The notes under the pieces are model-generated. The model saw only the letters and a program-made list of their open reading frames with translations. It ran no database searches and had not been told where the DNA came from. A program made the translations under genes and the position numbers. Below, piece by piece: positions 43,918 through 53,518 of a DNA stretch of 64,000 nucleotides (position 1 is the first letter of the stretch; the number at the start of each line of letters is the position of its first letter). Source of the stretch: Sphingobacterium thalpophilum (GTDB taxonomy: Bacteria > Bacteroidota > Bacteroidia > Sphingobacteriales > Sphingobacteriaceae); contig NZ_CP151087.1 of assembly GCF_038396785.1 (NCBI RefSeq), positions 1,798,001 to 1,862,000 of the forward strand, in the 5' to 3' direction.

Positions 43918-44973
43918 TTAATCTTTTAATGCAGGCTCCATTAAAGCAATCGTTCCTTGCGAAGCATCTACACGGACTTTTGCTCCTACGGGCAAAATAA
44001 ACTGTTCGGCAATATGCCCAACGACAGCCCCTGTATAAGCGGGTATTTTTAACGGTTTGATATAATCATTGAACAATTGGTCAAGTGTTACGGATCCATA
44101 GCCACCAGATGGTTTACAATTGGTGCACTTGCCAAAAATAAAACCCTTAATCGCACCCAGTACACCAGTATTTTTCAATTGACAGAACATACGGTCAACA
44201 CGCTCCATATCTTCGTCGACCTCTTCGAGAAAAAGAATTTTATCTTTAAAATCTGGCAGATAAGGTGAACCACATAAGCCGGTCAACACGGTCATATTTC
44301 CACCAAGCAATACCCCATCTACTATACCCGGATGAATTGTGGCAATTCGGTCTTTGGTCTGTACAATGCTATCACCTTTAGACTTGGGGTTTTCAAATAT
44401 TGCTGGCTGATTGGCTACAAACTGAGCATTGAAAGCCTCTGCAAGTTTCTTAGTCCAGGTACTGATACCCACTGCACCATGAAACGTTATAAGTCCTGTC
44501 TTGGCATATAATGCCAAAATTAATGCTGTTATATCTGAATATCCCAATAAAATTTTGGGGTTATTGGCGATCAGTCTGTAATCTAATCGATCTAAAAGAC
44601 GTGATGTACCCGAACCTCCTCTGATGCAAACAATCGCTTTGACGGTCTTGTCTGCAAACATATCATGAATGTCTGCTATACGCTCCAGATCTGTACCGGC
44701 CAAATTACCGTAGCGGCTGCGTATATGTTTACCTTCTTTTACTTTAAAACCCAGTGTCTCAAATATCTCACGTGCAATGCTAATCGACTCTTCATCATCC
44801 AATACACCAGCAGGCGTTATTAAACCTATGGTATCCCCCAATTTTAACCTCGTTGCAAGCAAAGCAGCCTGACCGTACAATTCGTCTCTATCTCCGGTTG
44901 GCTGCCCCATTCCAAGTACAGGAATAGACAACAAGCTTAAAGCAATCGATTTTAGAAAGGCTCTTTTTTCCAT
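43918..44973 (-). CDS. S66-family LD-carboxypeptidase
   Basis: 351-residue serine peptidase of the LdcA/MccF family, which removes the terminal D-Ala from murein tetrapeptides. The Ser-Glu-His triad fits S146 (LLGYSDITA), E250 (ILFLEEVDE) and H320 (AVVGHIAEQ). IVCIRGGSGTSRLLDRLD is the conserved substrate loop. The N-terminus (MEKRAFLKSIALSLLSIPVLGMG) looks like an export signal, so it may act in the periplasm, unlike cytoplasmic LdcA. It lies in a tight operon between dihydroorotase (9 bp) and the M14 peptidase (1 bp). Confidence 0.9.
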   Translation of the reverse strand: MEKRAFLKSIALSLLSIPVLGMGQPTGDRDELYGQAALLATRLKLGDTIGLITPAGVLDDEESISIAREIFETLGFKVKEGKHIRSRYGNLAGTDLERIADIHDMFADKTVKAIVCIRGGSGTSRLLDRLDYRLIANNPKILLGYSDITALILALYAKTGLITFHGAVGISTWTKKLAEAFNAQFVANQPAIFENPKSKGDSIVQTKDRIATIHPGIVDGVLLGGNMTVLTGLCGSPYLPDFKDKILFLEEVDEDMERVDRMFCQLKNTGVLGAIKGFIFGKCTNCKPSGGYGSVTLDQLFNDYIKPLKIPAYTGAVVGHIAEQFILPVGAKVRVDASQGTIALMEPALKD

Positions 44974-44982
44974 TGCTAAATA

Positions 44983-46320
44983 CTATCGGTTAAACAACAG
45001 ACGTTCACCAGCACCTTTTTCAATAAGTTGTCCATTGGAGAAAGCAAGTTTACCTGATACGAGAGTATGTTCAATCGTTGAACTAAACGTGTGTCCCTCA
45101 AATGGCGACCAGCCGCATTTCGACAGGATATTCGCTTTCGATACCGTATAAGGTTTATTCAGATCGACCAACACAAGATCCGCCCAATATCCCTCACGAA
45201 TGTATCCTCTATCTTCGATTTGAAACAATGTAGCCGTATTGTGCGCAGATTTTTGCACTAATTGTTCTAGGGTCATTTTTCCTGCTTTGACCATATCTAA
45301 CAAGGTTTGCAACGCATGCTGTACAAGTGGTCCTCCGCTTGGTGCTGAAACATAGGGCTGAGATTTTTCCTCAATTGTATGCGGAGCGTGATCTGTCGCT
45401 ATCACATCGATATGTCCATCCAGAACAGCTTTTAAAATCTGATCGCGATCATTGGCAGTTTTTACCGCTGGGTTCCATTTTATAAAATTACCTTTTGAGG
45501 CATAATCCTGATCAGAAAACCAAAGGTGATGAATACAGGCTTCAGCCGTTATTTTTTTATCCTTTAGTGGAATATCATTAGTAAATAATGCAATTTCTTT
45601 GGCGGTTGAGATATGAAGGATATGCAAGCGTGTATTGTGCTTTTTTGCCAGTTCGACAGCTTTTGACGAGGATAAATAGCAAGCTTCCTCAGAACGAATC
45701 AAGGGATGCATCTCAATTTTTAATCCATCCTCACCATATTTTTCCTTAAATAGGGCCAGATTCGCCTTTATCGTTGCCTCATCTTCACAATGCGTAGCCA
45801 CCAAAGTCGGAGCATTCGCAAAGATACCTTCCAACGCTTTTTCATTATCAACCAACATATTGCCAGTAGAGGAGCCCATAAAAACTTTTATCCCACAGAC
45901 ATTTCTTGGATTAGTTTTAAGTACCTCCCCAAGATTATCATTTGCTGCCCCCATAAAGAATGAATAATTGGCTAGCGCATTTTTTGCCGCAATATCATAT
46001 TTATCTTGAAGCAATTGCTGGGTCAACGTATTAGGAACAGTGTTAGGCATTTCCATAAAGGAGGTTGTCCCACCGGCAACTGCGGCACGGCTCTCATGCC
46101 ATATATCCGCTTTATAGGTTAAACCGGGTTCTCTAAAGTGAACCTGGTCATCAATAAGTCCTGGAAGCAAGTGTAGCCCCTCAGCATTTATTTCCTGATC
46201 AGCAGGATGATTAATTTCCTGAGCAATCATTTCGATTCGACCATTGCTGATATATACGTCAGCAACCTCAACTTTACCTTCATTGACAAGTTGCGCAGAT
46301 TTTATAAGAATAGATGACAT
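44983..46320 (-). CDS. pyrC: Dihydroorotase
   Basis: 446-residue cyclic amidohydrolase of pyrimidine synthesis, converting carbamoyl-aspartate to dihydroorotate. The metal motif reads GLIDDQVHFREPG (about 55-66), so the first His of the usual DxHxH is Gln59; I recall this form from Bacteroidota dihydroorotases. Other landmarks: ESRAAVAGGTTSFMEMPNT, LHILHIST, and IATDHAPHTIEEK with the catalytic Asp. The ATG at 46320 (MSSILIKSAQLVNEG) is chosen over 46377. It heads the operon with the two peptidases; the functional link is unclear. Confidence 0.88.
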   Translation of the reverse strand: MSSILIKSAQLVNEGKVEVADVYISNGRIEMIAQEINHPADQEINAEGLHLLPGLIDDQVHFREPGLTYKADIWHESRAAVAGGTTSFMEMPNTVPNTLTQQLLQDKYDIAAKNALANYSFFMGAANDNLGEVLKTNPRNVCGIKVFMGSSTGNMLVDNEKALEGIFANAPTLVATHCEDEATIKANLALFKEKYGEDGLKIEMHPLIRSEEACYLSSSKAVELAKKHNTRLHILHISTAKEIALFTNDIPLKDKKITAEACIHHLWFSDQDYASKGNFIKWNPAVKTANDRDQILKAVLDGHIDVIATDHAPHTIEEKSQPYVSAPSGGPLVQHALQTLLDMVKAGKMTLEQLVQKSAHNTATLFQIEDRGYIREGYWADLVLVDLNKPYTVSKANILSKCGWSPFEGHTFSSTIEHTLVSGKLAFSNGQLIEKGAGERLLFNR

Positions 46321-46531
46321 GTTGAAATTTTTACTTTGCTTTAGGTCAAAAGTAAAGATTTGTTGTGGTGATATCAAGTTATCTCGATAAAGAGTTGCCT
46401 ATATGGAGGACAAATTTTTCCTTAAATCCTCTCCTTCCTCCTATGTCAAATTTGAAATATCCTACTCGTAATTTGTCTAGATTTGGCGCAAGACGAATCG
46501 CATTGAATCTAAACTCCGGAAAGTTAATCGC

Positions 46532-46560
46532 AAAAAAGAGAGGCCAGGGCCTCTCTTTTT
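46532..46560 (-). terminator. Terminator of the response regulator gene
   Basis: AGAGAGGCC-ag-GGCCTCTCT (46537-46556) with T5 on the plus side and A6 (T6 on the minus strand) on the other. It sits right at the end of the response regulator gene. Confidence 0.85.
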
Positions 46561-47254
46561 ATTCTTTATCGAATTTGTATCCTACGCCCTTTACGGTGGT
46601 TACATAGTCGTCACCTATCTTTTCGCGCAGCTTACGGATATGGACGTCAATTGTACGATTGGTTACCACAACAGAATCTTCCCAAATACTCTTTAAGATC
46701 TGTTCGCGTGTAAACACCTTGTTCGGTTTTGATGCCAATAAATACAATAACTCAAACTCTTTCTTTGCAAGAACAATCTTTTGTTCCCCTTTGTAAACTA
46801 AGAAAGAATCTCGATCAATGACCAAGTCGGCAATTTCAATTTTATCCTGAACAGAGGCATCTGACTCTTCGGAAGCATTTCTTCTTAAGATAGCATTGAT
46901 GCGGCTCATTAAAGCACGCGGCTTAATTGGCTTTGCAATATAATCGTCTGCACCGACATGAAATCCTGCGATCTCCGAATACTCTTCGCTTCTAGCAGTC
47001 AAAAATACCATGAACGTACTTTTGAATTCAGGCATTGCGCGCATGATACGACAAGCTTCAATTCCATCCATCTTTGGCATCATCACATCCAAGATGATAA
47101 GATCAGGATTTACTTGTTTAGCAACGTTGATTGCCTCTTCCCCATTTTGCGCTGTAGAGACCTGATAACCTTCACGATTTAAGTTGAATGCAATTAAATC
47201 CAAGATATCCTTTTCGTCATCAACAATTAAAATCTTTTGTTTCGAAGAACTCAT
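46559..47254 (-). CDS. OmpR/PhoB-family response regulator
   Basis: 231 residues. The receiver domain (6-125) has the acidic pair D12/D13, phospho-acceptor D56 (LIILDVMMPKMDG), Thr in FLTARS and Lys in DDYIAKPI. The C-terminal winged helix (about 140-230) contains EFELLYLLASKPNKVFTREQIL and VTNRTIDVHIRKLREKIG. It is a DNA-binding activator or repressor controlled by phosphorylation. No sensor kinase is adjacent, so the partner is elsewhere. Confidence 0.93.
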   Translation of the reverse strand: MSSSKQKILIVDDEKDILDLIAFNLNREGYQVSTAQNGEEAINVAKQVNPDLIILDVMMPKMDGIEACRIMRAMPEFKSTFMVFLTARSEEYSEIAGFHVGADDYIAKPIKPRALMSRINAILRRNASEESDASVQDKIEIADLVIDRDSFLVYKGEQKIVLAKKEFELLYLLASKPNKVFTREQILKSIWEDSVVVTNRTIDVHIRKLREKIGDDYVTTVKGVGYKFDKE

Positions 47255-47356
47255 TTGTCTATTTTTTTTGCTAAATTATAAACAAAATGATAACAATCAG
47301 TTAATCTAGTGTTACCAAATTATTAAGTAATATAATATTTAACAATAACACATTGA

Positions 47357-48457
47357 TTACTTAATTGTTTTCTTCAAAAATGCCTCCAGCTCCTCTCCAC
47401 GCAAGTTCTTTGCTATAATAATGCCGTTCGGATCGAGAACATATGAGGTAGGCAACGCTTTCACACGGAAATCAATGACAACCGGTGAGCTCCAAGCCTT
47501 CAAATCTGACACATGTGTCCAAGTTAACTTGTCATCTTCGATAGCACGCATCCAGGAACCAGGATTATCATCAAATGAAACAGAGAGTATGTCAAAGCCT
47601 TTACCATGATAGGTATTGAACAACCTAACGAGATTAGGGTTTTCCTGGCGACAGGGCATACACCATGAAGCCCAAAAATCCACTAAAGTATATTTACCTT
47701 TAAAACTCGACAATTTTACCTCTTTGTTGGAAGGTGTAAATGAAATCAGTTCGGGAGCAGGTTGCCCAATTGCCATCTTTTTCAGCTTTTGAGTCTCTTC
47801 TTTAAATTGAGTTACATATCTGTTCTCCGTAAATTCATTTTTTATTTTATCCGCATAGGTAATGATTTCATTTTCGGCGACTTCAGGATCTAAGGTCGAG
47901 ATTGCATAAAAACCTGCAAGATCATGGTGCTTATTAGAGAAATCGACGGCTTTTTTTGTATATGTACGCAATTCTTCCGCAAACTTTGCTTTATATTCTG
48001 CACGAATCTTTTCGATCTCAGCTGCTGTCGAATTGGTCGTTAGCTTTGAAAACACCGTCTGCAATGAATCCTGTAGATAATCGCGATAATTTCGCTCTTT
48101 GGCAAAAGGCTGTATAGTCTTTGACAATTCAGAACCATCAACCTGATAATCATTTACATCTTTATGCAAATCTGCCTTAAACGTAATCGTTTCCCCCGGA
48201 GAAGCGATCAAATCGTATCGATTTTTACCAACACGCAAGGACAACAGTCTGGATTGGCTAGCTGGTCGTACGAACTGAAATTTGTTATTATCGCCAAAAA
48301 ACATGGAATCCAGCTTAGTATCGCCTTCATACAATGAAATAACTTTGATATTGCCAGGATTTTCGACATTTCCAGCGATGGTAAACTGTTCTTTATTTTG
48401 GCAACCCATCATCAAACCAACGATCCCTACTACTGCTAAAAAAACTGCCTTTTTCAT
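47357..48457 (-). CDS. TlpA-like thiol-disulfide lipoprotein with DUF4369-type domain
   Basis: 366 residues. The lipoprotein signal ends at C19 (GIVGLMMGCQNKEQ). The N-terminal domain (about 24-110; FTIAGNVENPGNIKVISLYEG) resembles DUF4369, followed by a helical linker and a C-terminal thioredoxin fold (about 228-366) with WCMPC (C266, C269) in DFWASWCMPCRQENPNL. It would keep periplasmic thiols reduced or deliver electrons to outer-envelope proteins. Separate single gene; a hairpin-bearing gap lies between it and alaS. Confidence 0.9.
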   Translation of the reverse strand: MKKAVFLAVVGIVGLMMGCQNKEQFTIAGNVENPGNIKVISLYEGDTKLDSMFFGDNNKFQFVRPASQSRLLSLRVGKNRYDLIASPGETITFKADLHKDVNDYQVDGSELSKTIQPFAKERNYRDYLQDSLQTVFSKLTTNSTAAEIEKIRAEYKAKFAEELRTYTKKAVDFSNKHHDLAGFYAISTLDPEVAENEIITYADKIKNEFTENRYVTQFKEETQKLKKMAIGQPAPELISFTPSNKEVKLSSFKGKYTLVDFWASWCMPCRQENPNLVRLFNTYHGKGFDILSVSFDDNPGSWMRAIEDDKLTWTHVSDLKAWSSPVVIDFRVKALPTSYVLDPNGIIIAKNLRGEELEAFLKKTIK

Positions 48458-48558
48458 CCGTTTATTTTTATTTGTTAAGTACCTATTCCCAATTACGCAA
48501 ATGGCTTTGCTCTGTTTGATTCACGCTACATGTCACAGCTTAAAGAATCGTGAAAACG

Positions 48559-48605
48559 ATCAGATTTATTCGGATCTTCCAAGGAAGAAGTCGAATAAAT
48601 CTGAT
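48559..48605. repeat. Long imperfect hairpin between alaS and the TlpA-like gene
   Basis: ATCAGATTTATTCG (48559-48572) pairs with CGAATAAATCTGAT (48592-48605); inside, TCTTCC-aa-GGAAGA extends the stem. No long T-run follows on either strand (only TTTT on the minus strand). It may stop alaS transcription or be a structured RNA. Confidence 0.55.
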
Positions 48606-48689
48606 GGTTTCGTATTGTATATTTAGGAAATAAAATCATCTATTTACATCCTAGTTCAGCTAAGTAGCCTGTTCAACTACCCCTAAAAT

Positions 48690-51305
48690 TTATTTCAAGA
48701 AATCTATTGCTCGCTCAATGGCACCTTTTAATCCGGCGGGGTTCTTACCTCCAGCTGTTGCGAAGAACGGCTGACCACCGCCGCCACCTTGGATATCCTT
48801 AGCCAAATCACGCACAATATTACTTGCGTTCAACCCTTTTTCTTTGGCCAATTCGTCTGATATGACAACGGTCAAACTTGGCTTACCATCAAATTCAGCA
48901 CCGATCACCAGGAACAAGTTATTAACAGCCCCCTTTACCGCATAAGCCAAGGTTTTCACCGCCTCTGCACTCGGTAGATCGACGATTGTGGACAAGAAAT
49001 TAATCTCGCCGACCTGCTGGATCTTTGCTTCCAGATCTGACTTTAACGCTAAGGATTTTTCTGTAATACTTTTCTCTACCTCTTTTTTCAAAGCACCATT
49101 CTCATCGATGATTTTACCCAGTGCAGAAACAAAATCTTTCGGATTATTCATCAGCTCTTTCAGGTGGTGAACCAATTCGAAATGCTTGCGGATAACAGCT
49201 GCAGAGCGAGTTCCAGTGATCGCTTCTATACGACGTACACCAGCTGCTACAGCAGATTCAGAAACAATTTTGAAAAAACCTATTTGCCCCGTTGCTTTAA
49301 CATGTGTACCACCGCACAATTCTTTAGAATATTGATCTTCGAAGGTGATTACACGAACAAAATCGCCATACTTCTCACCAAATAGTGCTGTTACGCCCGA
49401 ATCCAATGCTTGTTGATAAGGTACATTTCGTTCCTCCTTCAATGGAATATTTTCACGAATTTTGGCATTGACAATATCTTCCACCTGTTTGACCTCTTCT
49501 TCAGTCATTTTTGCAAAATGAGAGAAATCAAAGCGCAAAATATCTGCGTTGACCAATGATCCCTTTTGATTCACGTGACTTCCCAACACCTGCTTAAGGG
49601 CAGCATGCAACAAATGGGTTGCGGAGTGATTGTTTTCAGTATCGATTCTTTTGGTTTTATCGACCTGTGCAACAAATGTTCCTTTTAATTCCAGCGGCAA
49701 TTTGTTTGTAAAATGTACAAATAGACCGTTTTCCTTTTTCGTATCTGTGATATAAATCTTTTCTCCAGTTTCTTCGGAAACCAATTCTCCAGAGTCGCCT
49801 ACTTGGCCACCACCTTCGGCATAAAAAGGACTAACAGAAAGCACCAATTGGAATTGCTCTTTATTTTTCGCAACAACTTTACGGTATTTAATAACTTCAG
49901 TAACGGCAGTTAACGTATCATAGCCTACAAATTCAAATCCATCATCATCATTTACCACAACCCAATCACCGGTATCTATAGCAGTGGCAGCACGAGAACG
50001 ATCTTTCTGAATTTGAAGTGCCTGGTTGAAACCTTCCATATCAACTGTTAAACCTTTTTCGCGCGCTAGCAATTCCGTCAAATCGATCGGGAATCCATAA
50101 GTATCGTATAATTCAAAAGCAAAATCCCCATTAATTACGGTGTGGTCCTCCAGATAATTTTCAAAACGTTGGACGCCCGTAGACAACGTTCTTAAGAATG
50201 AAACCTCCTCTTCCAAGATTACTTTCTGCACAAAATCCTGCTGCTGAATCAATTCGTCAAATACTCCGGCGAACTGAGCTGCCAATACAGGTACAAGTTC
50301 ATTGATAAAAGGAGTCTTAAAGCCTAAAAATGTATACGCATAACGTACTGCACGACGTAAAATACGACGGATCACGTAGCCAGCTTTATTGTTGGATGGC
50401 AGTTGACCATCGGAAATTGCAAAACTAACCGCACGAATATGATCAGACACTACCCGCATGGCAATATCAGACTTTTCATCTATACCGTATTTTATACCTG
50501 ACTTCTCAGCAATAAAATCAATGGTAGGCGTAAATACATCTGTATCATAATTGGAGGTCTTCCCCTGTATACATCGCACCAAACGCTCAAAGCCCATTCC
50601 CGTATCCACATGTTTAGCTGGTAACGACTGAAGTGAACCATCTTTCAACCGATTAAATTGCATGAAGACAAGGTTCCAGATCTCAATTACTTGAGGGTGG
50701 TCTGCGTTGACCAAACTCTGCCCTGAAGTCTGTACGCGCTCTTCCGGACTACGCATATCGAAATGGATTTCGGAACAAGGTCCACAAGGCCCTGTCTCGC
50801 CCATTTCCCAGAAATTATCTTTTTTGATACCCAGGAGAATTCTATCTTCACCAATCCATTCTTTCCAGAAATCGAAAGCTTCCATATCACGTTCTAAGCC
50901 TTCTTTTGCATCCCCCTCAAAAATAGTTACATATAAACGATCTTTGTCTAATTTATATACTTCTGTCAACAGCTCCCAAGCCCAAGCAATAGCTTCTTTC
51001 TTAAAGTAATCACCAAAGCTCCAATTTCCCAACATCTCAAACAACGTATGGTGGTAGGTATCGATCCCTACTTCTTCCAAATCATTGTGCTTTCCGGAAA
51101 CACGCAAACAACGTTGCGTATCGGCAACACGCGGGAATTTGATGGGTGCTTCACCAAGAAACAAATCTTTGAATTGATTCATCCCCGCATTGGTAAACAT
51201 TAATGTCGGGTCATTTTTTACCACTACTGGTGCTGAAGGTACTATCTGATGCCCTTTACTTTTAAAAAAGTCCAGAAAGGCTTGACGAATTTCTCTACTT
51301 GTCAT
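48690..51305 (-). CDS. alaS: Alanyl-tRNA synthetase
   Basis: 871-residue class II synthetase charging tRNA-Ala. It has the catalytic domain (start SREIRQAFLDFFKSKGHQIVPSAPVV; GMNQFKDLFLGE; RCLRVSGKHNDLEEVG), the editing domain with HSATHLLHAAL and the zinc-binding CGGTHV, and the C-terminal dimerisation domain ending GGGGQPFFATAGGKNPAGL. All regions are present at normal length. Its promoter is seen upstream. Confidence 0.97.
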   Translation of the reverse strand: MTSREIRQAFLDFFKSKGHQIVPSAPVVVKNDPTLMFTNAGMNQFKDLFLGEAPIKFPRVADTQRCLRVSGKHNDLEEVGIDTYHHTLFEMLGNWSFGDYFKKEAIAWAWELLTEVYKLDKDRLYVTIFEGDAKEGLERDMEAFDFWKEWIGEDRILLGIKKDNFWEMGETGPCGPCSEIHFDMRSPEERVQTSGQSLVNADHPQVIEIWNLVFMQFNRLKDGSLQSLPAKHVDTGMGFERLVRCIQGKTSNYDTDVFTPTIDFIAEKSGIKYGIDEKSDIAMRVVSDHIRAVSFAISDGQLPSNNKAGYVIRRILRRAVRYAYTFLGFKTPFINELVPVLAAQFAGVFDELIQQQDFVQKVILEEEVSFLRTLSTGVQRFENYLEDHTVINGDFAFELYDTYGFPIDLTELLAREKGLTVDMEGFNQALQIQKDRSRAATAIDTGDWVVVNDDDGFEFVGYDTLTAVTEVIKYRKVVAKNKEQFQLVLSVSPFYAEGGGQVGDSGELVSEETGEKIYITDTKKENGLFVHFTNKLPLELKGTFVAQVDKTKRIDTENNHSATHLLHAALKQVLGSHVNQKGSLVNADILRFDFSHFAKMTEEEVKQVEDIVNAKIRENIPLKEERNVPYQQALDSGVTALFGEKYGDFVRVITFEDQYSKELCGGTHVKATGQIGFFKIVSESAVAAGVRRIEAITGTRSAAVIRKHFELVHHLKELMNNPKDFVSALGKIIDENGALKKEVEKSITEKSLALKSDLEAKIQQVGEINFLSTIVDLPSAEAVKTLAYAVKGAVNNLFLVIGAEFDGKPSLTVVISDELAKEKGLNASNIVRDLAKDIQGGGGGQPFFATAGGKNPAGLKGAIERAIDFLK

Positions 51306-51326
51306 TTAATTATCTAAAAATATGTG

Positions 51327-51357
51327 CAAACTTACTCAAAATTGGTAGGTTATGCAA
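51327..51357 (-). promoter_or_regulatory. alaS promoter
   Basis: On the minus strand: TTG (51357-51355), 20-bp spacer, TAAGTTTG (51334-51327), a near-perfect Bacteroidota promoter 21 bp before the alaS ATG. Confidence 0.65.
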
Positions 51358-51591
51358 TGTAGAATTCCATATATTGACCTTGAAACGACTGTTTTCTCTA
51401 AACGAGCAAAAATCAATATTGACTTTTCAAACAAAAAAATCAGGAGATAACATACAGACAATTAGGGTACACTTATTTTAGATATGACAGAAATCACAAA
51501 CTGATATTAAATACAACATTTTAAAACTGTTATTCGTTATTCATATTTGTCTAAAGCGAGTCAAATTCAATACGTAAAACAACAAAAACTA

Positions 51592-51622
51592 TTTGACTTA
51601 AGGTCATTCACAATTACATTTG
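51592..51622 (+). promoter_or_regulatory. Promoter of the universal stress protein pair
   Basis: TTTG (51592-51595), 19-bp spacer, TACATTTG (51615-51622), an exact match to TTTG-N19-TAnnTTTG. A second TACATTTG lies at 51629-51636. The resulting leader of about 100 nt contains the 51646-51680 hairpin. Confidence 0.65.
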
Positions 51623-51726
51623 TTTTATTACATTTGATAGTAAAATAGGGAATCTAGTGCACTTTCACGCACATTCCCTAAATGCAAAATAAATAAGATT
51701 AGATTTTGTAGATTAAATTCCTTCTA

Positions 51727-52575
51727 ATGAAAAAAAACATTCTACTACCGGTAGATTTTTCGGCTCATTCTAATAATGCTGTAAATTACGCAGTGGACCT
51801 TGCCCTCGAAAAGGGGTATTCTCTCCACCTTTATCACAATTACACTTCAGCTTCAGCAGTGTTTGAGGAAGAAAACAGCCGTAACGAGGCAACTTCCCAA
51901 ACATTCAAAGCTGATATCCTTATCAAAAACCTAGCAGAATCAATAAAATTACAACATCCTGCACTTGAAATAACCACCCAATGTGAGCGTGGTATGATAA
52001 CAGAAACACTACCGGAATTTGCCACTCCTGATCGATTTGATTTTGTTATCATGGGGACTAAAGGCATCACCAACGACGATAGTCAACTTATTGGCAGCAC
52101 GACCTATGTCATTAGCAAAAAAGCCAAAATACCTGTCTTGGCCATCCCAACTGAAGCGTCCTTTACACCTATTGACAAAGTTGGCTTACTGTCTAATTTT
52201 AAAGAAGAAGAGGTACAGACCGTGCAGGATTTTGTCAACATTATCGGCAAAGACTTTGAACTAAAACTTATGCATGTTCACTACGATCATTCATCAGAAA
52301 ACAGAATCGAAGACAAGCTTGAAGTATGGAAATATAAGATCAAAAAATATATTGGTGTGACCAATATTGCTATTGAAGTGGATTCAATACAAGGCGACAT
52401 TGAGGACTTAGATACGGTTCCGGAAGTGATTAATGAGATGATCCATGAGGAAAAGATCAACATATTATTGGTGACACGATCGAGGAAATCGTTCTTTGAA
52501 CGTGTTTTTACGCGTTCCGTTGCAAAAGCATTATTTAGTCACCCCTTAGTTCCAATATTTTTTACTAAAGCATAA
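51727..52575 (+). CDS. Universal stress protein with two USP domains
   Basis: 282 residues. The first UspA domain is complete: KKNILLPVDFSAHSNNAVNYAVDLAL at the start, and the ATP-binding loop FVIMGTKGITNDDSQLIGSTTYVISKKAKIPVLAIP (G-x2-G-x9-GS/T pattern). The second half (about 150-282) is a degenerate UspA domain without the glycine-rich loop, ending LLVTRSRKSFFERVF. Probable cytoplasmic stress protein binding nucleotide. Paralogue of the next gene, 10 bp downstream. Confidence 0.9.
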   Translation: MKKNILLPVDFSAHSNNAVNYAVDLALEKGYSLHLYHNYTSASAVFEEENSRNEATSQTFKADILIKNLAESIKLQHPALEITTQCERGMITETLPEFATPDRFDFVIMGTKGITNDDSQLIGSTTYVISKKAKIPVLAIPTEASFTPIDKVGLLSNFKEEEVQTVQDFVNIIGKDFELKLMHVHYDHSSENRIEDKLEVWKYKIKKYIGVTNIAIEVDSIQGDIEDLDTVPEVINEMIHEEKINILLVTRSRKSFFERVFTRSVAKALFSHPLVPIFFTKA

Positions 52576-52585
52576 CCTTATAGCC

Positions 52586-53428
52586 ATGTCTAAACTATTA
52601 ATACCAGTAGATTATTCCGAAAACGCACGAGTTGCCGCATTTTATGCAGCTCAAATTGCGACGACAACAAATGATGAGATTACACTCTTTCATTCGTTCA
52701 CTTCGCATATCAACAAATTTGCAAATGCGAAGCATTTAGTAGACCCAACCGAGGGAGAAGCTCGTCATCAGATGGAAAAACTTGTAGCCGAACTTCTACA
52801 GGAATATCCTTCGCTTAAAATTTCTACCTTATTTGCCAACGGTATTTTGGCTGAAACACTGGATAAACAAGAGATAAAAGAGGTCTATCAAACGGTGATT
52901 ATGGGTACAAAAGGAGTGACCGGACTTGAATCTGTATTGATTGGAAGCAATACATATGATGTCATTAAAGAGTCAAAGATCCCTGTTCTAGCCATCCCAA
53001 AAAACGCGATTAAATTCAAAAATGACAACATCGCTCTACTGACAAATTTCAAACCCGGTGAACTTGAAGTGCTTAAACAAGCGATACCATTATATGGGAA
53101 AAATTTCCATTTACAGCTCATACATATCAATAAAAACGAACTAGAAATCAATATTTTAGGAGAAAAACTTGAAAACTGGATTGAACAGATTATTGCTGAA
53201 ACTGGTATCGAGGATATTTCCTATATCATCAAGTCGCCAAGTTATTTTGCAGGTTCACGAGAGAATATTGCTAACGGTATCCATACCATTATCAGGGACG
53301 AAGACATTGATGTTATTTTGATTACAAAAAGCAGGAAAACTTTTTTTCAAAACATTTTTACTGAAAATATTGTTAAGCATCTGGCTTTTGAAATTGAAGT
53401 GCCAAACTTCTTTGGGCGTGTAGAGTAA
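52586..53428 (+). CDS. Universal stress protein, paralogue of the preceding gene
   Basis: 280 residues with the same layout: LLIPVDYSENARVAAFYAAQIA, then TVIMGTKGVTGLESVLIGSNTYDVIKESKIPVLAIP, a degenerate second half and the end ILITKSRKTFFQNIFTENIV. Tandem duplication is clear from shared motifs, but the proteins have diverged widely, so it is old. Co-transcribed with its neighbour. Confidence 0.9.
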   Translation: MSKLLIPVDYSENARVAAFYAAQIATTTNDEITLFHSFTSHINKFANAKHLVDPTEGEARHQMEKLVAELLQEYPSLKISTLFANGILAETLDKQEIKEVYQTVIMGTKGVTGLESVLIGSNTYDVIKESKIPVLAIPKNAIKFKNDNIALLTNFKPGELEVLKQAIPLYGKNFHLQLIHINKNELEINILGEKLENWIEQIIAETGIEDISYIIKSPSYFAGSRENIANGIHTIIRDEDIDVILITKSRKTFFQNIFTENIVKHLAFEIEVPNFFGRVE

Positions 53429-53518
53429 CCAAATAATTTTTGGCAAATTTATTGCAAGAGTGTTCAGTGAGTTAATTTAACAACAGTATTATAGTAGATA
53501 ATTTTACAAACACGCATT

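Larger units (their letters stand above)
51306..51726. other. Divergent promoter region between alaS and the stress-protein genes
   Basis: No gene. It contains the alaS promoter, the stress-protein promoter and a leader hairpin TAGGGAAT/ATTCCCTA (51646-51653 with 51673-51680). Confidence 0.6.
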
